Origin: Prevotella sp. UBA2725
GTDB taxonomy: Bacteria; Bacteroidota; Bacteroidia; Bacteroidales; Bacteroidaceae
Length of the DNA stretch: 12,611 nt
Direction: 5' to 3'
Assembly (NCBI GenBank): GCA_002353825.1
Contig: DEKJ01000039.1
Coordinates: forward strand, 106,163-118,773
The stretch's first letter is position 1, and every line of letters starts with the position of its first letter. Shown piece by piece: positions 1 to 5,452 of the stretch. A program made the translations under genes and the position numbers. The notes beneath the pieces were generated by a model that was not told the DNA's origin, ran no database searches, and worked only from the letters and a program-made list of their open reading frames with translations.

Positions 1-64
1 TGTGTCACCTCTTCGAGGTGATTGCGCGATGTGGTGACATAACCATGTTCGCCCTCTTCGAGTA
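1..64 (-). repeat. Truncated copy of the ~125-nt hairpin repeat
   Basis: Positions 42-62 match the end of the longer repeat seen at 176-301 and 3829-3951 (the part containing CCTCTTCGAG next to ACCATGTTCGCC), in the same orientation as the 3829-3951 copy. Positions 6-20 form a hairpin with stem CACCTC/GAGGTG and loop TTC, like the first hairpin of the full copies. The middle of the repeat is missing. Positions 111-145 carry a further fragment resembling 15-33 (AGGTGATT.CGCGATG). I see no gene here. Confidence 0.6.
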
Positions 65-175
65 GAGAAGTAAAGGCATTTACAAATCAGATAATAGGCC
101 ACTGCACCGTACCCCTTGTCCTGTGATAGGTGATTACGCGATGATAATAAAAATGTTCGTATTGTGGTCGTTTGT

Positions 176-331
176 CTTCGCACCTCGTAGAGGTGCCACA
201 TGGTTAGCCCCATGCAAGGAGCGGAGCGACGCAGCATGGGGCTTTAGGTCCGGTGTCGTATCGTTGCCATCCGGCCTCGAAGAGGGCGAACATGGTCGGG
301 GTATGTTTTGTATCGGCGAACATGGTCGGGG
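176..331 (+). repeat. Full copy A of the ~125-nt multi-hairpin repeat, with an extra tail unit
   Basis: The core is 176-301. In order it has a hairpin with stem GCACCTC/GAGGTGC and loop GTA (180-196), a second hairpin with a perfect 10-bp stem (206-215 with 234-243), and a third short stem CCTC/GAGG around 275-285. It ends in the 17-mer GGCGAACATGGTCGGGG at 285-301, which is repeated exactly at 315-331. The other full copy is on the minus strand at 3829-3951. An open frame crosses the repeat, but I read it as a by-product of the repeat and not as a gene. Confidence 0.75.
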
Positions 332-433
332 GCGTAGAATCATGGTTTGGGGAGATAGGCGTTGAGATAGTGTGGTCTTAATACTATTAAAACTGCATTA
401 TGTCATCTTTTTCCTAAAATATTTGTCGTTTTG

Positions 434-465
434 CTTGTTGGTTATTAGAATATATTGTAATTTTG
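434..465 (+). promoter_or_regulatory. Putative Bacteroidetes-type promoter of asnB
   Basis: TAATTTTG at 458-465 fits the Bacteroidetes -7 element TAnnTTTG exactly. TTG at 435-437 lies 20 bp upstream, inside the usual 19-21 bp spacing of the -33 element. Transcription would start around 470-475, giving a leader of about 45 nt before asnB. The region just upstream of the ATG is A-rich (AAGAGATAGAG) without a strong Shine-Dalgarno sequence, as is common in this phylum. The surrounding 366-517 is AT-rich and holds nothing else I can identify. Confidence 0.6.
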
Positions 466-517
466 CATCCACAACCAATAAGTAATTAACTAAAGTAGAA
501 TTTAAGAGATAGAGATT

Positions 518-2329
518 ATGTGTGGAATTGTAGGAATATTCAATATCCAGGAGCAGACGCCAGAGCTGCGTCAGAAAGCGCTCCGCATGAGTCAGAAGAT
601 CCGTCACCGCGGTCCCGACTGGAGTGGTATCTATACCGGCCCCACGGCCATCCTGTGCCATGAGCGCCTGTCCATCGTCGACCCTGAGAGCGGCCGACAG
701 CCCCTCTTCTCGCCCGACAAGAAGCAGGTGCTGGCTGTCAATGGTGAGATATATAATCATAAGGAGATAAGAGGCCTCTCCCCATCCCTCTCCAATAGCC
801 CCACCCCAACCCTCCCCAATAGGGGAGGGGGAGTATTACCCTATGTATACCAGACGGGCTCCGACTGCGAGGTCATCCTCGCCCTCTATAGAGATTGGAA
901 ATCGAAAGGCTACCCCATGACCGCAGTTTCTCCCTCCCCTACTGGGGAGGGTCGGGGAGAGGCCTTGGAGGGTCGGGGAGAGGCTTTCCCTTCTTTCCTC
1001 GAGCGTCTCTCCGGCATCTTCGCCTTCGCCCTCTACGATGTCGAGGACGGATCGTTCCTCATTGCGCGTGACCCCATCGGCGTCATACCTCTTTATATAG
1101 GCTACGGCAACGACGGCAAGGTGTATGTCGCCTCAGAGCTCAAAGCCCTGGAAGGACAGTGCGACCGTTACGAGCCGTTTCTCCCGGGTCATTACTACTG
1201 GAGCAAGGAGGCTGACAAAGGTATGCAGCGCTGGTACTCGCGTGAGTGGATGGCTGGTAAGACACGGCCGAAGAGTGAACTGTCGTATAGTCAGGCCGTG
1301 GAGGAGATCCGTCAGAGCTTGATGGGTGCCGTGAAGCGTCAGCTCATGAGTGATGTGCCTTACGGCGTGCTGCTCTCCGGCGGTCTCGACTCGAGTGTCA
1401 TCTCTGCCATCGCTGCCCGTTATGCAAGTCACCGTGTGGAGAATGGTGGGACGACTCCTGCCTGGTGGCCGCGTCTCCACAGTTTCGCTGTGGGACTGAA
1501 GGGCGCACCGGACCTCGCCAAGGCAAAGCTCGTGGCTGACTATATCGGTACCGTGCACCATGAGATCAACTATACCATTCAGGAAGGTCTCGACGCCATC
1601 CGCGACGTCATCTATTTCATCGAGACCTACGATGTGACGACGGTGCGTGCCTCTACGCCGATGTATCTGCTGGCGCGTGTCATCAAGTCGATGGGTATCA
1701 AGATGGTGCTGTCGGGTGAGGGTGCCGATGAGATCTTCGGCGGATACCTCTATTTCCACAAAGCTCCGTCACCGGAGGAGTTCCACAAAGAGACGGTGCG
1801 CAAACTGTCGAAACTGTACCAGTACGACTGCCTGCGTGCTAACAAGTCACTCGCTGCGTGGGGTGTGGAAGGCCGTGTGCCGTTCCTCGACAAGGAGTTC
1901 CTCGACGTGGCTATGACCATTGACCCGAGTTATAAGATGTGCCCGGGCAAAGAGATTGAGAAGAAGGTCGTGCGTGAGGCATTCACGGACATGCTGCCGG
2001 AGGAGATAGCATGGCGACAAAAAGAACAATTCTCCGACGGTGTCGGTTACTCGTGGATCGACACACTGAAAGAGGTGACGGCATCGGCTGTCAGCGACGA
2101 GCAGATGGCACATGCTGCCGAGCGCTTCCCGATCAACCCGCCGCGTAACAAAGAGGAGTATTACTACCGTTCGATCTTCGCCGAGCACTTCCCCTCCGAC
2201 AGTGCTGCGCGCTCCGTGCCGAGTGTGCCGAGTGTGGCTTGCTCTACGGCTGAGGCTCTCGCTTGGGATGCTGCGTTCAAGAACATGAACGAGCCATCGG
2301 GTAGAGCGGTGAAAGATATACATGAATAA
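518..2329 (+). CDS. asnB: Asparagine synthetase B (glutamine-hydrolysing), with two repeat-encoded inserts
   Basis: This cytoplasmic enzyme makes asparagine from aspartate, ATP and glutamine. The N-terminal glutaminase domain starts with MCGIVGIF, so Cys2 becomes the N-terminal nucleophile after Met removal; this fixes the start. RHRGPD, HERLSIVD and NGEIYNH follow. The synthetase domain has the ATP-pyrophosphatase loop LLSGGLDSS (residues 285-293), SGEGADEIFGGYLYFHKAP (399-417) and WRQKEQFSDGVGYSWID (499-515). From about residue 160 it closely follows E. coli AsnB as I remember it. It has 603 residues against 554 in E. coli. The excess is accounted for by inserts at about residues 86-107 and 128-157, both in the glutaminase domain. 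The gene has its own promoter and converges on the PUL, so I regard it as a housekeeping neighbour. Function is secure; activity with the inserts is inferred from the intact remainder. Confidence 0.96.
   Translation: MCGIVGIFNIQEQTPELRQKALRMSQKIRHRGPDWSGIYTGPTAILCHERLSIVDPESGRQPLFSPDKKQVLAVNGEIYNHKEIRGLSPSLSNSPTPTLPNRGGGVLPYVYQTGSDCEVILALYRDWKSKGYPMTAVSPSPTGEGRGEALEGRGEAFPSFLERLSGIFAFALYDVEDGSFLIARDPIGVIPLYIGYGNDGKVYVASELKALEGQCDRYEPFLPGHYYWSKEADKGMQRWYSREWMAGKTRPKSELSYSQAVEEIRQSLMGAVKRQLMSDVPYGVLLSGGLDSSVISAIAARYASHRVENGGTTPAWWPRLHSFAVGLKGAPDLAKAKLVADYIGTVHHEINYTIQEGLDAIRDVIYFIETYDVTTVRASTPMYLLARVIKSMGIKMVLSGEGADEIFGGYLYFHKAPSPEEFHKETVRKLSKLYQYDCLRANKSLAAWGVEGRVPFLDKEFLDVAMTIDPSYKMCPGKEIEKKVVREAFTDMLPEEIAWRQKEQFSDGVGYSWIDTLKEVTASAVSDEQMAHAAERFPINPPRNKEEYYYRSIFAEHFPSDSAARSVPSVPSVACSTAEALAWDAAFKNMNEPSGRAVKDIHE
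773..838 (-). repeat. G-run palindromic repeat inserted in frame in asnB (copy 1)
   Basis: This stretch codes for about 22 residues rich in Ser, Pro, Asn and Gly (SPSLSNSPTPTLPNRGGG) that have no counterpart in E. coli AsnB between NGEIYNH and QTGSDCEV. It contains an 8-bp palindrome CCCTCCCC/GGGGAGGG (810-817 with 822-829, loop AATA). C-runs at 799-802, 804-807, 810-812 and 814-817, with spacers of 1, 2 and 1 nt, give a four-run G-quadruplex motif on the minus strand. The frame is kept through the insert. Confidence 0.8.
923..988 (+). repeat. G-run palindromic repeat inserted in frame in asnB (copy 2)
   Basis: The same 8-bp palindrome as in copy 1, CCCTCCCC/GGGGAGGG, lies at 932-939 with 944-951; its loop is TACT. 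It is followed by the 18-mer GGAGGGTCGGGGAGAGGC at 946-963, which recurs exactly at 967-984. The 21-nt period adds seven codons and keeps frame. The encoded peptide is SPSPTGEGRGEALEGRGEA. Together with the preceding residues it replaces a six-residue link in E. coli AsnB before the conserved FL..L.G.FAFALYD. Confidence 0.8.
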
Positions 2330-2338
2330 AGGCCAGAC

Positions 2339-2410
2339 GGCCCCACCCCTGATGGCCCCACGCCTGATGGCCCCACCCCTACCCCTCCCCCATCCAGGGC
2401 AGGGAGAGAT
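2339..2410 (+). repeat. Left arm of convergent-region inverted repeat, with three 15-bp tandem units
   Basis: Three 15-bp units starting GGCCCCAC occupy 2339-2353, 2354-2368 and 2369-2383. The last unit begins a 42-nt arm (2369-2410) that matches the reverse complement of 2573-2614 at 41 of 42 positions. The arm belongs to the G-run repeat family, with its G-runs on the minus strand. It starts 9 nt after the asnB stop codon. Confidence 0.85.
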
Positions 2411-2431
2411 TACCACCGTAGGAGGTATGTT

Positions 2432-2519
2432 CCACGGTTTGGAACAGACAATACCACGGTTTGGAACAGACAATACCACGGTTTGGAACAGATAATACCA
2501 AAGTTTGGAACAGACTGTT
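2432..2519 (+). repeat. Four 22-bp tandem repeats (CCACGGTTTGGAACAGACAATA type)
   Basis: Units lie at 2432-2453, 2454-2475, 2476-2497 and 2498-2519. The first two are identical and the third has one change. The fourth is diverged at positions 4-5 (CCAAAG for CCACGG) and in its last four bases (TGTT for AATA). There are no spacers, so this is not a CRISPR array. The fourth unit supplies most of the left half of the strong hairpin that follows. Confidence 0.88.
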
Positions 2520-2536
2520 CCAAACTTTGGTATTAT
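2492..2536. terminator. Strong 21-bp hairpin, probable bidirectional terminator
   Basis: Positions 2492-2512 pair perfectly with 2516-2536, leaving a 3-nt loop (GAC). On the plus strand the stem ends in TATT and is followed by TTG and ATTTTG, a weak T-tract. On the minus strand the sequence after the stem is not T-rich. It lies between convergent asnB and the last PUL gene, where a shared terminator is expected. The stem is longer than most intrinsic terminators and grows out of the tandem repeat, so a second role is possible. Confidence 0.65.
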
Positions 2537-2572
2537 TTTGATTTTGTAGCAGGATGTCGTCTCTTGAAGCAT

Positions 2573-2614
2573 ATCTCTCCCTCCCCTGGATGGGGGAGGG
2601 GTAGGGGTGGGGCC
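2573..2614 (-). repeat. Right arm of convergent-region inverted repeat, with G-quadruplex motif
   Basis: This is the inverted partner of 2369-2410, with one mismatch in 42. On the plus strand it has G-runs of 5, 4, 4 and 4 at 2592-2596, 2598-2601, 2604-2607 and 2609-2612, separated by 1, 2 and 1 nt. That is a textbook quadruplex motif. The left arm carries the same motif on the minus strand. Positions 2615-2649 are further G/T-rich sequence without a gene. Confidence 0.85.
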
Positions 2615-2649
2615 GTTTGGGCCGTTAGGGTTTGGGGCCAAGAGGGTTA

Positions 2650-3738
2650 TTACAGGTATACCCCGTTTAATTCATTGATGAAGATTGTGGAGCGGTCGTT
2701 ACAGAACGTAACGAAGTCGTTGATGATGTCATTGTCGATGCCCGGATAGGGGACTGCGAAATGATGGTTCTTGAAGTCGCCTCTGTTACTGCCGAAGAGC
2801 ACGTAGGAGAGGCGGTTGTTTTTCACGATGGGTAGCATCGTGTTTGTAAAGAGATTCTTTGTGGGGAGTCCTTCGATGCCTGTCGTCAGCGACGGCACGA
2901 GGTTCCGTTCTTGGGCGTTGTGTGCCACGGTCTGCACGAACTTGGGCAGCGTAGCGGTATAGACAGCGGCATTGGCCTTGGCGGCTGGTTGGATATAGAT
3001 GGCATTGACGATGACGGGCGTAACATCACCGTTGTCGGGACAGTGGTCGAAGAGCTTGCCACCTTTGAGGGCGTTGGTCATTGTGGGTGAGCCATCGGTG
3101 AAAGCCTCGGCATAGCCCGGCACGATGTTCGGCACGTCCTCGTCTTTCAGAACATCCATCACCGCGTTGTAGATATCCTTGTATCTCTCTGCCGGGAGAC
3201 GGTCGTACCAGTTGCCGAGTCCTAAGGGCAGCGGGTAGAAGATGACAGGAGCGTGGATGAGATAGTCGTCGCGGAGATTGGCGATAAACGTTGCTACTTT
3301 CTTTGCTTCTTCCTTGACAGTCTCAACGGATCCTTCCGGTGCCTGCCAGGTCATCGTCACGATGGCGCCGTGGCGGAACATCTGCAAGGCGTCCTTACGG
3401 ATGAGACTGAACGGGATGCCGTCGGAATTCACTTTTTTGTCGCGCTCGATGCCTTCCAGTTCATAGCAAGTAGCGGCGGGGCCGAGGCCGGAGACCTCTT
3501 TGATGTCACTGCGGGCGGAGTCACCTTGCCAGCCAATGCCTTCGATGGTGGCATACTGCTGTCCGATGATCGTGCCCTTGTTGACGAAGGTGCGGAGGTT
3601 CGCGGCGAGATGCTCCGTGCGTGTTGTCATCCCGTCGCTCCCGTACTCGTCATAGTCCTTCTTGGATTTGGTGCAGGAAGAAAGAAGGAGGAGAATGAAG
3701 CAAAGGATAAGAGTATGTAGAAGAGTTTTTTTCATCAT
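2650..3738 (-). CDS. GH26-fold lipoprotein lacking both catalytic glutamates (probable pseudoenzyme)
   Basis: An N-terminal lipoprotein signal has lipobox LLSSC with Cys22, so the protein should be anchored in the outer membrane, probably at the surface. The rest resembles GH26 beta-mannanases: IIGQQYATIEGIGW (57-70), RSDIKEVSG (76-84), YELEGIE (92-98), GAIVTMTWQAP (124-134), PVIF (164-167), LSYVLFGSNR (310-319) and HHFAVPYPG (325-333). At the acid/base site, where the family has RPFHE.tG.WFWW, this protein reads YPLPLGLGNWYD, with Leu172 in place of Glu. At the nucleophile site the usual TETG reads T285-T286-G287, with the Glu missing. The usual WH pair is W131-Q132. The family sequences are recalled, not aligned by tool. 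It is the last gene of the PUL and may bind rather than cut glycan. Met2 is an equally possible start. Confidence 0.75.
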   Translation of the reverse strand: MMKKTLLHTLILCFILLLLSSCTKSKKDYDEYGSDGMTTRTEHLAANLRTFVNKGTIIGQQYATIEGIGWQGDSARSDIKEVSGLGPAATCYELEGIERDKKVNSDGIPFSLIRKDALQMFRHGAIVTMTWQAPEGSVETVKEEAKKVATFIANLRDDYLIHAPVIFYPLPLGLGNWYDRLPAERYKDIYNAVMDVLKDEDVPNIVPGYAEAFTDGSPTMTNALKGGKLFDHCPDNGDVTPVIVNAIYIQPAAKANAAVYTATLPKFVQTVAHNAQERNLVPSLTTGIEGLPTKNLFTNTMLPIVKNNRLSYVLFGSNRGDFKNHHFAVPYPGIDNDIINDFVTFCNDRSTIFINELNGVYL

Positions 3739-3752
3739 TTTATTCCCAAAGA

Positions 3753-3811
3753 TTTTTATCTCACACGGATCATGAAGATTTTAAAGATGGCTACGCTGTT
3801 CGCTACGCGGT
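3753..3811 (+). repeat. 59-bp CACACGGAT repeat, copy 1
   Basis: This matches 8165-8223 at 56 of 59 positions in the same orientation. It contains CACACGGAT, GATTTTAAAGATGGCTACGC and a terminal CTACGCGGTAG-like short palindrome. It sits upstream of the GH26-like gene in the gap after the GH5 gene. Only one arm is present here, whereas the 8165 copy has a matching inverted arm. Confidence 0.85.
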
Positions 3812-3828
3812 AGGAGGTCCGTCAATCA

Positions 3829-3951
3829 CCCCGACCATGTTCGCCCTCTTCGAGGCCGATACTCAGGTTATCTGCCGCGTTCCAACCCCAGGTTACGTCG
3901 CTGCGCTCCTCACCTGGGGCTAACCATGTGGCACCTCTCCGAGGTGCGAAG
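3829..3951 (-). repeat. Full copy B of the ~125-nt multi-hairpin repeat
   Basis: Read on the minus strand, this is the same element as 176-301 with a 3-nt length difference. Hairpin 1 has stem GCACCTC/GAGGTGC with loop GGA (loop GTA in copy A). Hairpin 2 pairs 3912-3921 with 3884-3893. Two base pairs of that stem differ from copy A by changes on both sides that keep pairing, and a third pair becomes G-U. The third stem and the GGCGAACATGGTCGGGG tail are unchanged. The repeat begins 3 nt after the GH5 stop codon, so it would be the start of the intergenic RNA between the GH5 and GH26-like genes. Together with the 3753-3811 repeat it fills nearly all of the 3739-3954 gap. Confidence 0.8.
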
Positions 3952-3954
3952 CGC

Positions 3955-5400
3955 CTAGTTGTTGTACGCATTGATGATGGCGGTGACGACGGTGGGCAGG
4001 GACCACTGGGGCACGCTACGGTCGGAACCGTCAATGATGCTCATCCAATAGAAGGCGGGGGCTCCGATGGCCTTGGCCTCCTTCGTGATCTGTGCAGCCT
4101 GGTCGGCAGCCATCTTCTTCAGCGTATCGGACGACTTCTTCGTCACAGAGACATAGTTGCCGTTGGCATCATTACCGTGGGTACCATACTCGCCGATGAG
4201 GACCGGTGTGCCCTTGTCGACGAAGTAAGTCTTCAGACGTGCCATCATGTCCGTGACGTAGGTCTGGCACTCACTGTCCCATGACGTCTTGTTGATGACG
4301 AAGTTGTACGGATCGTAGGTATGTACGCCGACCATGATATGCTCGTTGTTGCCGATAGGGTCGGAGGGTACGGTGAGATGGGCGAGTGCCTTCTCACTGT
4401 TCGTGGCAGCATAAGGGTTGATGAGGAGGTTACGCGTCTTGTTCTTGCCGCCTGTGGCGCGCACGGCATCGACGAAGGCCTGGGCCCACTCGTTATGCAC
4501 CGTGTAGGTTGCCTCGTCGGTAGGTGGTGTCCATGAGTTGTTGCCGTCGAGCATCTCGTTGAATCCTTCGAAGACAAGGAGATGACCGTAGCTCTTGAAG
4601 CGGTTGGCGATCTGTGTCCAGAGTTTCTTAAACTTCGCCACGTTGTTCGTGTAGTTCGTGGCGTCGTCCTTGATCCATGCCACGGAGCCGCTGGCGTTGT
4701 CGTGGTGGGTGTTAAGGATGCAGTACATGCCACTGTTGACGATGTAGTCGACGACCTCCTGGATGCGGTTCATCCAAGCCTCGTTGACATTGCCGTCAGC
4801 ATCCATGTGCTGCGCCCAGGTCACGGGGAGACGGACGGCACCGAAGCCGTTCTTGTGGAGGAACGTCATGAGGTCCTGTGTCGTCACAGGCTGGCCCCAG
4901 AGCGTCTCGAAAGCTGTGACACTCGCTGTTTCAGGGTCGAAATACGAGGTCTTGAGTGAGTTCGACTCAAAGGTGTTGCCGAGGTTATAGCCCGGTCCCA
5001 TGTTCTTACAGCAGTTGATGGCCGATTCGTAGGTCGAGTCCTGCGTCGGCGTGCCGGCAATGGAGAACGTGACGTTACTGAGGTCGGCGATGTTCCATGT
5101 CGCGTTCTCAGCGATGTCAGTGCCGTCGGCCGTGATATAGTTTGTCATTTTGTCGGCAGTGAAGGCGATGTGGTTGAACATGCCGTCGCCGATCTCGAAT
5201 TTCTCACTCGTCCCGTCCGTCTTGTTGACCGTGTAGCTGTCGGTAGAAGACTGGGCGAAGGAGGAGAGGGAGATGAGCAAAAGCCCCACCCCGACCCTCC
5301 CCCGTAGGGAGGGGGAAAGAGCTACCGAGAGTGAGGAAGAAAGAACTCTTGAAAGGGCGTGAGAAAAGCGGGTAAGCGTATTTATAAATGTTGTTTTCAT
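3955..5400 (-). CDS. Secreted GH5 endo-glycanase, probably subfamily GH5_4
   Basis: Numbered from the ATG at 5398-5400 (481 residues), the catalytic domain runs from about 120 to the end. It has GYNLGNT (137-143), R190 in AVRLPVTW, NTHHD (230-234), acid/base E282 in FEGFNE, H360 and Y362 in VHTYDPY, nucleophile E404 in IGEYG and W452. The order and spacing match GH5_4 enzymes such as the Clostridium thermocellum CelE catalytic domain, so endo-beta-1,4-glucanase, xyloglucanase or lichenase activity is likely. Residues 52-116 form a small beta-rich module resembling the product of the upstream gene. The signal peptide (1 to about 50, ending SLSSFAQ) is unusually long because a G-run repeat encodes residues 29-39. 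A start 15 codons upstream is possible but would translate the leader hairpin. All catalytic residues are present. Confidence 0.9.
   Translation of the reverse strand: MKTTFINTLTRFSHALSRVLSSSLSVALSPSLRGRVGVGLLLISLSSFAQSSTDSYTVNKTDGTSEKFEIGDGMFNHIAFTADKMTNYITADGTDIAENATWNIADLSNVTFSIAGTPTQDSTYESAINCCKNMGPGYNLGNTFESNSLKTSYFDPETASVTAFETLWGQPVTTQDLMTFLHKNGFGAVRLPVTWAQHMDADGNVNEAWMNRIQEVVDYIVNSGMYCILNTHHDNASGSVAWIKDDATNYTNNVAKFKKLWTQIANRFKSYGHLLVFEGFNEMLDGNNSWTPPTDEATYTVHNEWAQAFVDAVRATGGKNKTRNLLINPYAATNSEKALAHLTVPSDPIGNNEHIMVGVHTYDPYNFVINKTSWDSECQTYVTDMMARLKTYFVDKGTPVLIGEYGTHGNDANGNYVSVTKKSSDTLKKMAADQAAQITKEAKAIGAPAFYWMSIIDGSDRSVPQWSLPTVVTAIINAYNN
5281..5316 (-). repeat. G-run repeat within the GH5 signal-peptide coding region
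   Basis: C-runs at 5285-5288, 5290-5293, 5296-5298 and 5300-5304 give a G5-A-G3-TC-G4-T-G4 motif on the coding (minus) strand. CCCTCCC/GGGAGGG (5296-5302 with 5308-5314) makes the family palindrome. It encodes SPSLRGRVGVG inside the signal peptide, in the opposite orientation and a different frame from asnB copy 2. Confidence 0.8.
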
Positions 5401-5413
5401 GATGTTGTTTTTT

Positions 5414-5452
5414 GTGGATAGACGTCGCCCTAAAGGGCGGCGCACAGAACTC
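5414..5452 (-). promoter_or_regulatory. Leader hairpin upstream of the GH5 gene
   Basis: The 39-nt element matches 5915-5953 at 35 positions. An 8-bp stem (5423-5430 with 5435-5442) closes a UUUA loop on the minus-strand RNA. It starts within the stop codon of the upstream gene and ends 13 nt before the GH5 start codon, so it would sit just upstream of the ribosome-loading site. The role is unknown; control of translation or mRNA processing fits the position. Confidence 0.7.

Noticed and set aside
123..365. A possible 80-residue protein upstream of asnB
   Set aside because: Most of it is a translation of the hairpin repeat and its tail duplication, and it has no convincing start region. It is kept as a repeat, with the open frame noted as a low-priority finding.
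1133..1759. A 208-residue minus-strand frame
   Set aside because: It is antisense to the conserved AsnB synthetase domain and its product has no recognisable features.
518..2329. Frameshift or pseudogene in asnB to explain the extra length
   Set aside because: Frame and conserved blocks are intact before, between and after the two inserts, and the catalytic Cys, ATP loop and C-terminal blocks are present.
2432..2519. CRISPR-like array
   Set aside because: The 22-bp units are contiguous with no spacers, only four are present, and no cas genes are in the window.
5401..5445. Upstream ATG for the GH5 gene (MRRPLGRRLSTKNNI extension)
   Set aside because: The extension is encoded by the leader hairpin and overlaps the upstream stop codon region. 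The downstream ATG begins a normal basic n-region. The similar extension MRRLLRRRLST on the neighbouring gene (5899-5946) is rejected for the same reason.
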